Assembly: GCA_917880885.1 (NCBI GenBank)
Contig: OU862933.1
Location: forward strand, 13,297,679-13,361,678
Length of the DNA stretch: 64,000 nucleotides
Source: Limnephilus marmoratus
Lineage: Eukaryota > Arthropoda > Insecta > Trichoptera > Limnephilidae
Direction of reading: 5' to 3'
Program-made: the position numbers and the translations under genes
The notes under the pieces: model-generated
Database searches by the model: none
Seen by the model: the letters and a program-made list of their open reading frames with translations, nothing else
What the model was told of the DNA's origin: nothing
Part shown: piece by piece, positions 11,901-23,900 of the stretch
How the letters are laid out: the number at the start of each line of letters is the position of its first letter
Numbering within the stretch: position 1 is the stretch's first letter

Positions 11901-14900
11901 TTTAGATATTTACTATTTACGTATTTATCATTAGAGCAAATATATCAGAAGAAAATTTTAGTTTTTTGGAAGGCCTTATGGCTTTTTTGTAACTTTTTCG
12001 ACTTTAAATAAAAGCCGTCGTAATTATAAGCCATTTTATTGATATTTACCTCACAAAGATTAATGTATTGCATTTTATTATAGGAAATTGTTGTAGTTTT
12101 TGAATATCCGGTATCCGGCCGGATATTGAGTTACTATCCGGTATCCAGCCGGATAGTAAATTTAGGCCGGATACCGGATAGTTACCGGATATCCGATTCA
12201 TCTCTAATTGAAATGTAAGAGATGAGCTATCGGCAGTTTTTACTGGGTGGGACTGTTAACCGACACTACTTACTACTACACACCTTAAAAAAATCAACTA
12301 AATGAAAGAATTCTTTCCTTATTCAAACTACGCCCATTAGACAGAGTAGTCTGCCGACGATCAGGCGGACATCATAGCATATCTCTTGTATTTCAACATC
12401 TTTGGAGTGTTTTTTTTTAATGTGAATACCTCACAAGAGTCCCATCTGCTCCCGTCTGGAGTCAGTGAGGCTATGGCATCCCCAATTGGGGTATGTTGTG
12501 AGGCTGAAGGTAGCGGGAGGGGAAGAGGAAGGTGGGGAAGTACCTGGCTATTCAGATCTGGTCACCAAACACGGCTAAAGCTATTTCAAGCAACGTTTTA
12601 ATTCTGAATGGTGGTCTTACACCAGGGCGATACTGGGAGTATCTTCCATCCTGGAACGTGCCGCAAATATACTATATATTATTTTAAATGAATTAATTGT
12701 GAAATAACACAAATTAATCAAATAAAATTTATTTGACCACGCCAGGATTGGATTCCGCGACCTTCGGATTGCGAGTCAAGAGGCTTACCGCTAGACCACG
12801 CCGGTCGTCGAGCCGAACATCTTCAGAGTGTACCTGCAGTTTTATGGTAGATAGATTTACCAGGGTTTGGATGGAGTCGAGTCCTGATATTTGCAATACT
12901 CACTTCTGGGGAGAGCTCTTCCACTAAAGTGCACTAGACAGCTCTGCTATTGATTGCCCTTTTGACCACTATTAGATATGCAAGAGTTTTTGAGATGTTG
13001 AAGTTGACGTGGCTGGCCCAATCCCAGACAAAAACTTTCTCAGGGTGATTCTTAAACTGTAAACGTCTAAATTAGAAGGGAAAATCAAATATATTTCTAA
13101 TAGATGATTCTGTCATCCTCGTAAAGTGTGTGTATTGATACAGAATCAATAATATCATCGATATGCAAAAAAAACAGGGCGGATAACAACAAAAATCAAT
13201 CAAATTAATAGGACAACATAAATTATCAGACCACAAATGTGGGCTTGGGTGTGAAAATGAACAATCTGAAAGTATGTTGCCTGTTGTATGCCGATGATAG
13301 CCAAGTTAAGAGACAGAATAACTGAAGAGTATGTGTAAAACAATGTATGAATGTGAATGAAGCAAGGAGTTGTGTGACAGTTTATACTCTTCCTACCCTA
13401 CCTGCAGAGAAACAGAGAAATGTTACTTAGATCACAAACTATCAGGATAACATAAATCAAAAAGAGGTCAATCTATCAGAAGATAATATATCTCACCACA
13501 AGTGGTGCACAGCGCTCTCTTGTCCGCCAGGTGCCAGGTGAGGTGCTCCTTGAGGCGATAGGAGTTGGTGTAGGTGCGCTGGCAGCCTGGCTGAGGACAT
13601 GGCAGCCTGCTGGCCTCGGAGGAGAGGTGGATGGCCTCGTGCTTGCGCCAGTCGGACGCCCGGGCAAATCTCTTACCACATGTCAGACAGGGGTATGGTC
13701 TGACATGGTTCCAGGACAAAACAAAACAGAACATTGTAGGAAAGTTAAGAAAAAGAACAAACAAACAATAAAAAAACTTGACCTAATAAACTAACCATTA
13801 CGCTGGGGTAAATCGATTTTTTCATAGGAGTAGAGAAGATAGACCGCTACATACGAGGGGAGGTTTTTAAGTTTGCGGAATGGGTAGGTAGGTGATTAGT
13901 GGGGGTATCGCTGAATTAGATACTAATTGAACAACTCATTATTAGTATAAAAACCGGGTTTTATCGTAATTAGGTCATTAGTCTTTGAGCTATCGTCGAC
14001 CAAACAAGTCAATCGGGAAGAAATTGTGAAATATGGAGAAAATCGAGTTCCGCGCTGTTATAAAGTTCCTTACCAAGCAAGGAAAATGTTCAGACCATAC
14101 TGAAAGAAATTTCATCCGTTTACAGGGACTCTTGTCCAAGTAAAACTATGGTTCACAAATGGCATACCCTTTTTAAACAAGGCAGAAGACGACCCACGGC
14201 CATGGAGGCCGATCGAGGTGACCACTCCGGAAATTATTCAAAAAGTCGAAAAATAAATATTAGAATGCCCGACTAAAGAAGAAACAGCTCGCAGAAATGG
14301 TTGGAGTATAAGATACAACCATTTTCACAATAGGCCACTTGCATGGATTTTTTTTTTTTTTTTTAAATAATTGGAGACGGTTTACATATATAGTTCCCGA
14401 GAGCACTTAGGCCATAGACCCATTGTACTATCTCCCATTTTACCTCATTCCTTTGACAGTAACCCATCCCCTTTTATAAAGTTCACCAGAATTGTCATTG
14501 GAAATGAAGCTATATCTTCTGGTCCGACAATGTGTCTTCCCAGGTCTCATTTCCCCTCTTCACTCCTCCTTAGTTCCTTGAAGGCCCCACGACGGAAGAG
14601 GGCTTCATCTCTCCTCTCCACTCCTTAGTTCCCCGAAGGCTCCACGACGGAGAGTCCACCTCCCCTTGGTTTCCTAAAGGTCCCACAAGGGAAGAGTCCA
14701 CTCCACCTTGGCTTCCCGAGGGCCCCAGGAGGGAAGAGAACTTCATCTCTCCTCCTTGGTTCCTCTAAGGCCCCACAGAGGAAGAGTTCACCAAGAAGGC
14801 CTCATTTCTCCTCTTCACTCCTACATGGTTCCTCGAAGGCCCCACATGGGAAGAGGACATTATCTCTCCACTTCACTCCTCCTTGGTTCCACAAAGGCCC

Positions 14901-17900
14901 CGCGCTGGAAGGGTGCCCTTCCCCTTGGTTCCTTGAAGACCCCACAAGGAAAGAGTTCATGGAGGTGGCCTCAGCTCACTTCTCCACGGTTTCTCCTCTT
15001 GGTTCCTCTTACGGCCCCAGGAAGGAAATCCACAGAGGTGGCCTCAGCATTCCTAGGTTCCCAAAAGGCCCCTAGTTTTCGAATGGTCCTATTTTTTTTG
15101 TCCCACGAGTTACCAGGGAAATAGAAGGTCCACTCCAGCAGAGCCCTGAGTGCTGGAGTGAGGTCTAAATACTCCGAGATGCAACCTTGTTTCTCGGAGG
15201 CACCGTTTATGACGCTGTTCCCCAGGACATTCAGCCTGAGCACGGTAGCTCACTCTCTACGCTAATGCATGGATTTCATAATGACTTGGAAAAAAATCGT
15301 GTGGATAGATTTTTTTTACTAAGATTACGAAAATGTTAGTAAAAATTTTTAGAAATGTACAATTTTTTTATTTTTAAATAAATAAATCCATTATTTGGGC
15401 CCGTGACGTCACTACATGAAAATGTCCCGTCACCGAAAATGTTCCTATTAATTTTGTAAAATTCCACACTGATTTATTTTTTTAATATGGCACACTTTGA
15501 TTTCAGGCGAATTTTTGAATTTGACATTTAACGTTCACTAGATTTATTGTTTGTTCTCTGCGAACTTATCATTTGGTTTGACTTTTTGACAGATGTTATG
15601 AAGAGAACCCTGTACATTTTACGCTGTCCGTTAGTGTTTTAGAGGTATAATGGTAGTGGTGCTGATTTTAACAAAATCAAATTTTATAATATTCATATTA
15701 TTATTATAATTTACAAATACAAGTATATTACATTGGATTTAGTAATATAGACGTTGAACATTATAATGATTAATGATCAATAAGATGGATCAAGGAAAAA
15801 AAATATTTATGAGATGTAATATTTTTGGTAAGCCTCGTTATTGTCCTGTGCCCTTTCTTGTGGAAAAGGTTCTTTTTTTTAAATGATTTTCGGCTATGTA
15901 ATTATCGTTTTTTCGCACCTATAAAATTATGTCCCGTCTTTCCGGTTTATAAAAAATGAAATTTTCAAAAAATCGCCAGGGTTTCAAAAATACCAATAAA
16001 AACAAAAAAAAAATACAGATTGTCTCAGAATATTTGCCTAAACTGGAAACAAATTTAAAAAAATGTGATGCAAGTGGCCTATCCTCCACGACCATCTTGG
16101 CATGACTAAAGTCAGCGCAAGATGGGTGCCGGGAATGCTCCGCCGCCTCAAAAACAACAGCGCGTGAGGTGTTCTCGTGCATTTTCGAACCTCTGTAGGG
16201 AAGACAAAGATGGAGTGTTGGCTCAAATTGTTAGTGGTGATGAAATTTGGGTTCATCATTATGAACCTGAGTCTAAAAATGACTCAATGCAGTGGCACAG
16301 AAAGGCACACCACCACCCAAGAAGTTTAAAGTGTCACAATCAGTTGGGAAAATCATGGCGACAGTCTTTTGGGAATCAGAAGGAATCCTGTTGATCGATT
16401 ACAAAGATAAAGGTGTTTCCATTTCCGGAGATTACTACGCTTCAATACTAGAGCAATTGAAGGAAGCCATCGAGGAAAAAAGAAGGGAAAAATTGACCAA
16501 AGGTGTCCTCCTTCTGCACGACAACGCACCTATTCAGCCGTGTTGCGATTGCTGCCCTTCAGAAGGTGGGCTTCGAAATTTTGCCACACCCACTTTAAAG
16601 TCCTGACCTGGCTCCCAGTGAGTATTACCCATTTCCAAATTTGAAAAAAGAACTTTGTGGGAAAAAGTTTTCAAGTGATGAAGAAGTGAAGGATGCAATT
16701 TCGGCGTATTTTTTAGACAAAGAAAAATCTTTTTTTTTTTTTGAGGGTATACATAAGTTAATTGAAAGATCCGAAAATGTATTGGAGTAGTAGGTGAATA
16801 TATTGAAAGGGAAAAATAATTTTGGACTTTTATTTCCACTCCTTACCCCCCATTCCGCGAACTTAAAAACCCACCCTCGTAACTCTGTATTGGCACAAAC
16901 TCCTGGATTCTTCACATTCATACATCGTGCCATAAATATACTATACACTCTGTTATTCTAACTCTAGTCCCCTAACAAAGTCACTTAACCTTATCTAACC
17001 TAAACTAACCTATTGTTTTATCATATCTGTTTTGCCACTGTTCTGCTTTATCTGTAAGATTTTACAATTTGAAATATGCAATATAAATTAAAACAATTTT
17101 GAAGTATGCTCTTAACACGTTTAATTTATACCATTTTGACCTCTAATTACTGAGTTATCAGTACGCAAACTACGTATTAAGTTTGTCTGGAGTGATAATG
17201 GATTTAAAAATATTTACTGTACAAATCTCAGAACTAGCTCTTTAGCCACGTGTAAAGTCTTTAAATAATGACAAGCTTGTAAATATCAATGTTTTTCTGG
17301 TTTCAAAAAATTGGTAAAAATTCTTAGCCATTTAACTGCTGACGCACGCGTATGTGATTTGGAAATTCTGTGTGGCTGTCATGTACGTGTGTGATCGTCC
17401 GACTCTTTGACTTGCGAATCAAATTAAAATTTCACAAAATGTTTACGTCAATTCTTCATCCGGGAATTTGAAAAAACTTCATAATAAAAAATAATGAATA
17501 TCAAAAATTGAATTGTGCAGTTTGGATTTCTGGTCTGATTTTTTTTAACGGCATTCGGTTTAAATTAAGCTGTAGCCAAAAAAAAACACACAAACAAAAA
17601 CAACTTACAATACACTAGCGGAAAACTGTTGAACCAGATGCTGTTATACAAAAACAATGACATTCGCGACTCGACTTAGACGGGTCAAATCTCTTTGTGG
17701 CACATGCGGCACATTTTGTCATAATGTATGTATTGTGTTTTAGTGAATTTTCATGAAATGAACTGGACAATTGACCTGATATATGTGAAAGTCGCATATA
17801 TCAGGTCAATTGTTAAATGTAAAGTATAGACCTATCATATACCATTATCTGAATTAGGGTGGGTATGTGTTATTTTGATAACATTTCTCAGATGCCACAA

Positions 17901-20900
17901 TGCAAGTTCTATACTATAAATCCCTACAAAGCATTTACCTTTCATCACTGTGCACTGGCTTATGCATCAGCAACCCGTGCTGTGTGGAAAAGCTTCTGTC
18001 ACAGTCAGCCACGTCACATGAGTATGGTCGCTCTCCCGTGTGGATTCTGAGATGCGTCTTCAGCAGCTCCTTGGACACAAAAGCCTTGGAGCAATAGTCG
18101 CACACAAACCTCTTCTCGCCCGTGTGCCCGAGGATGTGAATCTTCAGCTTTTCGGAGCTGGAGTAGACCTTTGGACACAGAGAGCACGCATAAGGCTTGC
18201 GGCCCGAGTGGACGCGCATGTGAACTATCAGACGTTTGGACACATTAAATCTGAAATAAAAAAAATTCCATTCTAAATAAGCCAACAATAAAACCGATTT
18301 ACACAAATTTCATTTTGATTGGATTTCGAGATTCAAATTTCATTTAAACAGCTTATGGGTTTTAATCTGATCTACGTGGCTATCTCACAAAGTTTCTCAT
18401 AATGAAGTTACACTAAATACATTGTGTCAAAACGTGTCACATGATGGGAGAGATTGTGTTGAAAAGCAAAGCATTACAAAGGTTAAATAATGAGACAAAA
18501 AGCTGAACCCTAGGTGATCAACCTGGCCAACTTCAAGTTATCAAAAACTCAAGAAAGTCTGTTCTTGACAAAAAAGAAGATCAATCTAGTAACCATAACA
18601 AAATGGTTACTAGATTTGGGCAGGACGGAGTCAGAAATATTATCTGATAATTATATATTACAGCGCCCTATACAGGGTGTTAAAGGACGTACTTGACTTA
18701 CTTTAACCAGTGATTCCTGACATTATTTGGAGTAAAAAATGTAAATGAAATTTTGGTCTCCGGTGACATCTTTTATGTTTTTTTTTTTTCTACAAAAACA
18801 AAAAAATGGTAGTTGTTGAACAGTTGGAGGCGGGGTAAGGGGTTCGTCGGACACTCGGCTGAGTGACCAGTGACGACATGCGGAAGAAATTTTGTTTTGT
18901 TTGATTTTGAAGAAAAAAATTATGAAAAAAAAAGTCATCAAAAAAAGTCACCGCAGACCAAAATTTCATTTACATTTTTTACTCCAAATAATGTCAGGAA
19001 TCACTGGTTAAAGTAAGTCAAGTACGTCCCTTAACACCCTGTATATCTCTATTTATTCCAAATAATATCCTTTGTTTCTTTACTGTCTTTCTTGTATATT
19101 ATTCTTCTTGTATTCAAAAATAACAAAACATTCACTAAATTTAGGCAGGTATACAAATATATACAAATATATAATTTTACCAAAAAACCAAAAAATTACT
19201 CATGCAACTCTGTCACATGGTAGCTTATCTGATGGTTCTGCCACTTTTTTGTTGGAACAAATTAATTGAGTCTTTTGTATACGTAAGTTTTTGCAGTGTA
19301 AAATATTTTGCTTACAAGCTTCTTTCGGATTTAGTTTTATTGTAATGGCTGATTAAGTTCTTTAAAGTACGATTGGAAAACACTTTAAACATTTTTGAAA
19401 ACCTTTTATGCTAGTGATTCTGATATTTTTTGTATGCCTCTACTGAAGTATAAAGCTGTACAATTTAGCAGTACATATTTTAACAAGTTCACTATATACA
19501 AGTTTTTTCTGTTTGTTTCTTCTTCGCTGCTTTCATTAACTTTGTATTAATATGTATTATTTTTCTTTTGGTTTATTTATAATTAATATGTATTATTTGT
19601 CTTATGTATCATTTTTCTTTTGGTTTATTTACAAGTAATCTTATAATTTTACATTTCTTTCTTCTTTCCATATTGAAAAAAAACATGTACGTAAAGGACA
19701 CTTGTGCCGTTAATTATAAATAATTAAATATTTTTCCCTGAGCTTCAGTAAGTAAGATAAAGTTTTTTGGCAATGATTTTTTATCTTTGTGTCCCAAATC
19801 GGCCATTTTAAATTAAATTTACGCCTATTTTTTAGTAAGGCTGATAGTATTTAATTAAAGCATCAAAAATATTTATCAGCAACCAAAAAATTTTCAAACC
19901 AAAAACACATTATTTGCATTACTTCTTAGTGCATTGTCTCAAGTTATTCTCACATCAAAAAAATACATGTAAATACGTAGTTTAGCTTACCCTTTTCCGC
20001 ATAGTTCACAAATATAGTCTCTCTTGTTAGCATGGCCCAGCATGTGTTCCTTTAGCCTGTAGATATGGCAGAAACCTGGCAATTCAAAACACTTATTATT
20101 ATGTCCGTAAGGAGTAGACTTCTTACTTAGGGCAAGGAGAACTTGTCAGCATTTTTACTAGAGATGCCACGAATAGTGATTTTGCCAAATACTGAATATT
20201 CGTCTAGGCTCTCGGCTGAAGTGCCGAATGTTTGGCAGCCGAGTATTCGGCGCCATTTAGTACATTTCACGGGTGACATGTCCCGACCTGCATCATTGAA
20301 GTGCATCTAGTAACTACATGTTTGTTTCATTTGCGAGTAGGTCGTGCCACAACATGCATTATTTGTTGATTGTTACATCATATTGTGTTACAGTATGTAA
20401 CACGTCCGTTTGTTCGCGAAAAGCTTTACGAAATGGCACAATTTAATAAAACATCATCTATTAGGGAATATTACGAAATTTGTAGTAAAGACAATAAATA
20501 TTAAATTTATGTGCTTTTTTCATGATTCGGTATTCGGTATTCGAACAAATGGTTAGCAAAATTCGGCCGAATACCGAATAGTAAAAAAGTAGTCGAATAT
20601 TTGTGGCATCTTTAATTTTTACATTACAAGCAATGTCAAGCATAAAAAAAATTACAGGTGGCGATGGGAAAACAAAAATTTTTTCAACTGAAATAGAAAT
20701 ATGTAAACCTTTATAAATTTCGAACTCCAAATTCCGAACAAAAGTTCCAACTGTTCTCGACTGTTCAAAGCCATTGGAACTATATGGCATTCCTAATGGG
20801 ATAAGCTGTATGTTATAAGGCTAAAAGAAATGGGAAGGGAAGGAGATGGGAAGAGGAAGGTTAGGAAGCATCCTATTCAGATCTGCTCACCAAACATGGC

Positions 20901-23900
20901 TAAAATCATTTCAAGCAACACTTTCACCGTGGCGATACTAAAAGTATACTACTGGAGTGCAGTTCTTGCAGAAATGATGCAAATATGTACTCTAATCTTC
21001 TATGAAAGCATAGACAAACCAGGTACAAATATCGTAGAAATATGCATCTTATAGGGGCACAGCTAATAGCCCCGTCGTCAGCCTGTCTTTCTCATATACA
21101 TCACATTATGAAACACAAAAAGGTAATCACAAGGGATCTCTCAGCGGCAGTACTGCACAGAAATTCTCGGCATACAAGTAATTGTCTTAATATTTAAGCT
21201 AGATTTACAAATAAGCTGGCATGGAAGAATTAACTTTTTTTTTTAAGAGCGGAGACGGTTTACATATATATAGTTCCCGTGAGCACTTAGGCCATAGGCC
21301 CATTGTGCTATCTCCCATTTTACCTCATTCCTTTGACAGTAACCCAGTCTCTTTTATAAAGTTCACCAGGATTGTCATTGGAAATGAAGCTACATCTTCT
21401 GGTTCGACAATGTGGGTTCCCAGTTCTCATTTCCCCTTTTCACTCCTCCTTGATTCCCTAAAGGCCCCATGAGGGAAGGGGGCTTCATCTCTCCTCTCCA
21501 CTCCTTAATTCCCCGAAGGTTCAACGACGGAGAGTCCACCTCCCCTTGGTTGCCTAAAGGCCCCACAAGGGAAGAATCCACTCAACCTTGGTTCCCTGGG
21601 GGCCCCAGGAGGGAAGAGGACTTCATTCCTTCTCTTCACTCCTCCGTGGTTCCTCAAAGGCCCCACAGCAGAAGAGTTCACAGAGATTTTTGGCCTCATT
21701 TCTCCTCTTCGAAGAGTACCCTTCCCCTTGGTTCCCTGAAGGCCCCACAAGGAAAGAGTTCATGGGGGTAAAATGAGATATCACGTGTAGTTATTTTTCG
21801 TGATAATAGACTGAAAAGTGGGGGGGGGGGGGGGTTAAAAAGTTGCTAAAAAAACATCACGTGATTAATGGACGACCCCTTAGTGAATATTTTAGTCCAA
21901 ATTAAACCGCACATGTTACCCTTACAATATCCGTCAAAAGTCGCCGTTAAGTGATTCATATTGAGAATGTTTACAATCACGTAAAATATTTTGCATTTGA
22001 TAGAGGGGGAAATAAACACATAAGTCAGACTTATGTTGTTAGGAACTGATTTTGTTTTCTGATTTCGATTTTCAAAGGGGGAAATACAAACATAAGTCAG
22101 ATTTACGTCATTCGAAACTGTTTTTTTTTTGTAGCTGGCAATGTTGTGACTTATTTTTTTTATTTTTATTTATTTATTTATCTATATAAAGTATGTTTAC
22201 ATTGAGTTTTCGATGCCTGTCTCACTAGGATATACCTGTGTCGAGATGTCTATGGCCATTCTATTATTTAAAATTACTGCCATTGCTGTGATTCTTTTAA
22301 CGATTCTACTTATTATGATTCTACTTAGTATTAAGTTGGTTAGAAAAATGGGAAGCAGATGTAAGCTTATTGTTGAGTTAGCCACGCAACAAAATCAACG
22401 AACACACAAAGGTAAGGCATTCATCGTTTTATGTTAAGGTTTTATAATCAATTTAATAAATATAATAGTATAGTCAGTTTTAATAGTATAGTCAGTTTTA
22501 ATGAATATTTTACTTGGCAAACCCGACCGTGACCACAGATTGCGTATACCTATTGATGTTAAGTTATTTCTTGCACACGTGGAAAATATATCTACACCGT
22601 CAGATGAAACATTTCTTTCGCATTGAATTCCTAGTACATCAGTTATGGATAATGTTCCCTAGATTATTGTGACTACCTTTGGTATCCCCAAAACCTCACG
22701 GAAATGGAAAGGCGAAAATAAAATGAAACGGAATCTAAGACTGGAGTATACAACATGTTCTGGAAAATTGCATTAAGCCCGCAAGATGATATCATTAGTA
22801 AACTGCAGATCAAAGTGCAAAGATAGAAAGCCGGAATATAAACTTTTGGAGTTTTTTAATGAATACTGGTAATTAAATAGTTTTAACAGAAGGAGCGCAG
22901 TTATAGCTTCTTTGATAACTGTACGCGATAAAGCAGCAAGCAGACCAATATTTGAAAATCTAAATGATCAGAAAGTTCGGCACAAGACTTATAAACTGTT
23001 TTTTGATATAATGTTTGCAAAGGCTGATTTTTAAAAATATTTGGAGAAACCAAAGATATTCAAATACGAAAGAGATATGCTATGGTGTCCGCGCAACTGT
23101 CGGCGGATTACGCCCTAATTAGAGTAGTTTGCATACAAAAATAATTTGTTCATTTCGTTGATTTTTTTAAGATGTGCATTAGTATTGGTTAACAATATAG
23201 TTTGAATACGGAAAGAATTCTTTCATTTTGTTTCACGTTCGTTTGGTTTATTCGTTAATTATTCGTTCATTTAGTTTATTTGTTAATTGGTAAACAATAT
23301 CGGCGACACCCGGAAGCGCAGTCCCACATAGTAAAAACTGCAGATAGCACATCTACTTATATTTCAATATCTTTGGGAGAAACTGATAATTTTGTAAACC
23401 CAGTATGCAGCTGTAAAAAGGAGAAGTTCTGTTAGTGATTTGCAAACATCTAATGGTAGGGGTTTGCAGTCCCTAAAAATAAAATGGGAAATGGGATAAA
23501 ATGGGAAATACACTCTCATTTAAAGCAATTTCCTGCGTACAAAAGTACTAGGAGACATCTAGGACATCAAGACTTCATCATAGGAGTATTTAACATCTAA
23601 CTTAACTATTCTAATAATGCATGACTTATATAAAGAGTCAACTCAAGTTCCTATTTCAATGAGTTATGCAGGTAAGAGTTTCATAAAATGAAACTATGTT
23701 TTAAGAAACCGAAACAAGATATATGCCATGAAAGTGACAAGTCCAAATTGAAAATAGAGCTCACGTAAAATGAATACCAAAAAGTGCTCATTATAATTTC
23801 TAGAGATGTTCATTTAACAACTGCTGATGACCGATATCTGAAAAAGGCTGCAGACACTGCATTAGTAAAACAGGACCGTAAAGTAAAGTGCTTAACTTTT

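Larger units (their letters stand above)
13850..16887 (+). mobile_element. mariner element, decayed and twice interrupted
   Basis: Terminal inverted repeats of about 30 bp (GTTTTTAAGTTYGCGGAATGG core) lie at both ends next to TA (13848-13849, 16888-16889). The transposase is readable in pieces: FRAVIKFLTKQGKCSDHT at about 14045-14100, a KTMVHKWH block, PEIIQKVEK, then after the insertions SARWVPGML at 16110, GDEIWVHHYEPESK with the DE catalytic start, WESEGILLIDY, and LLHDNAP. Frameshifts and stops are frequent. The final YSPDLAPSEYY motif is readable near 16600. Removing the TA-flanked insert at 14333-16079 reconnects the frame across the junction. Confidence 0.88.

Noticed and set aside
12752..12815. 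tRNA gene on the minus strand
   Set aside because: A-box and anticodon-like loop are present, but the acceptor stem does not close and the B-box is degenerate. The body continues into a dispersed repeat, so it is a SINE head.
14371..15243. Genes within the GC-rich repeat, both strands
   Set aside because: Reading frames follow the minisatellite unit, differ between the two copies, and show no domain.
22197..22437. Small membrane protein
   Set aside because: Hydrophobic frame in AT-rich DNA, overlapped by an equal frame on the other strand; no homologue recognised.
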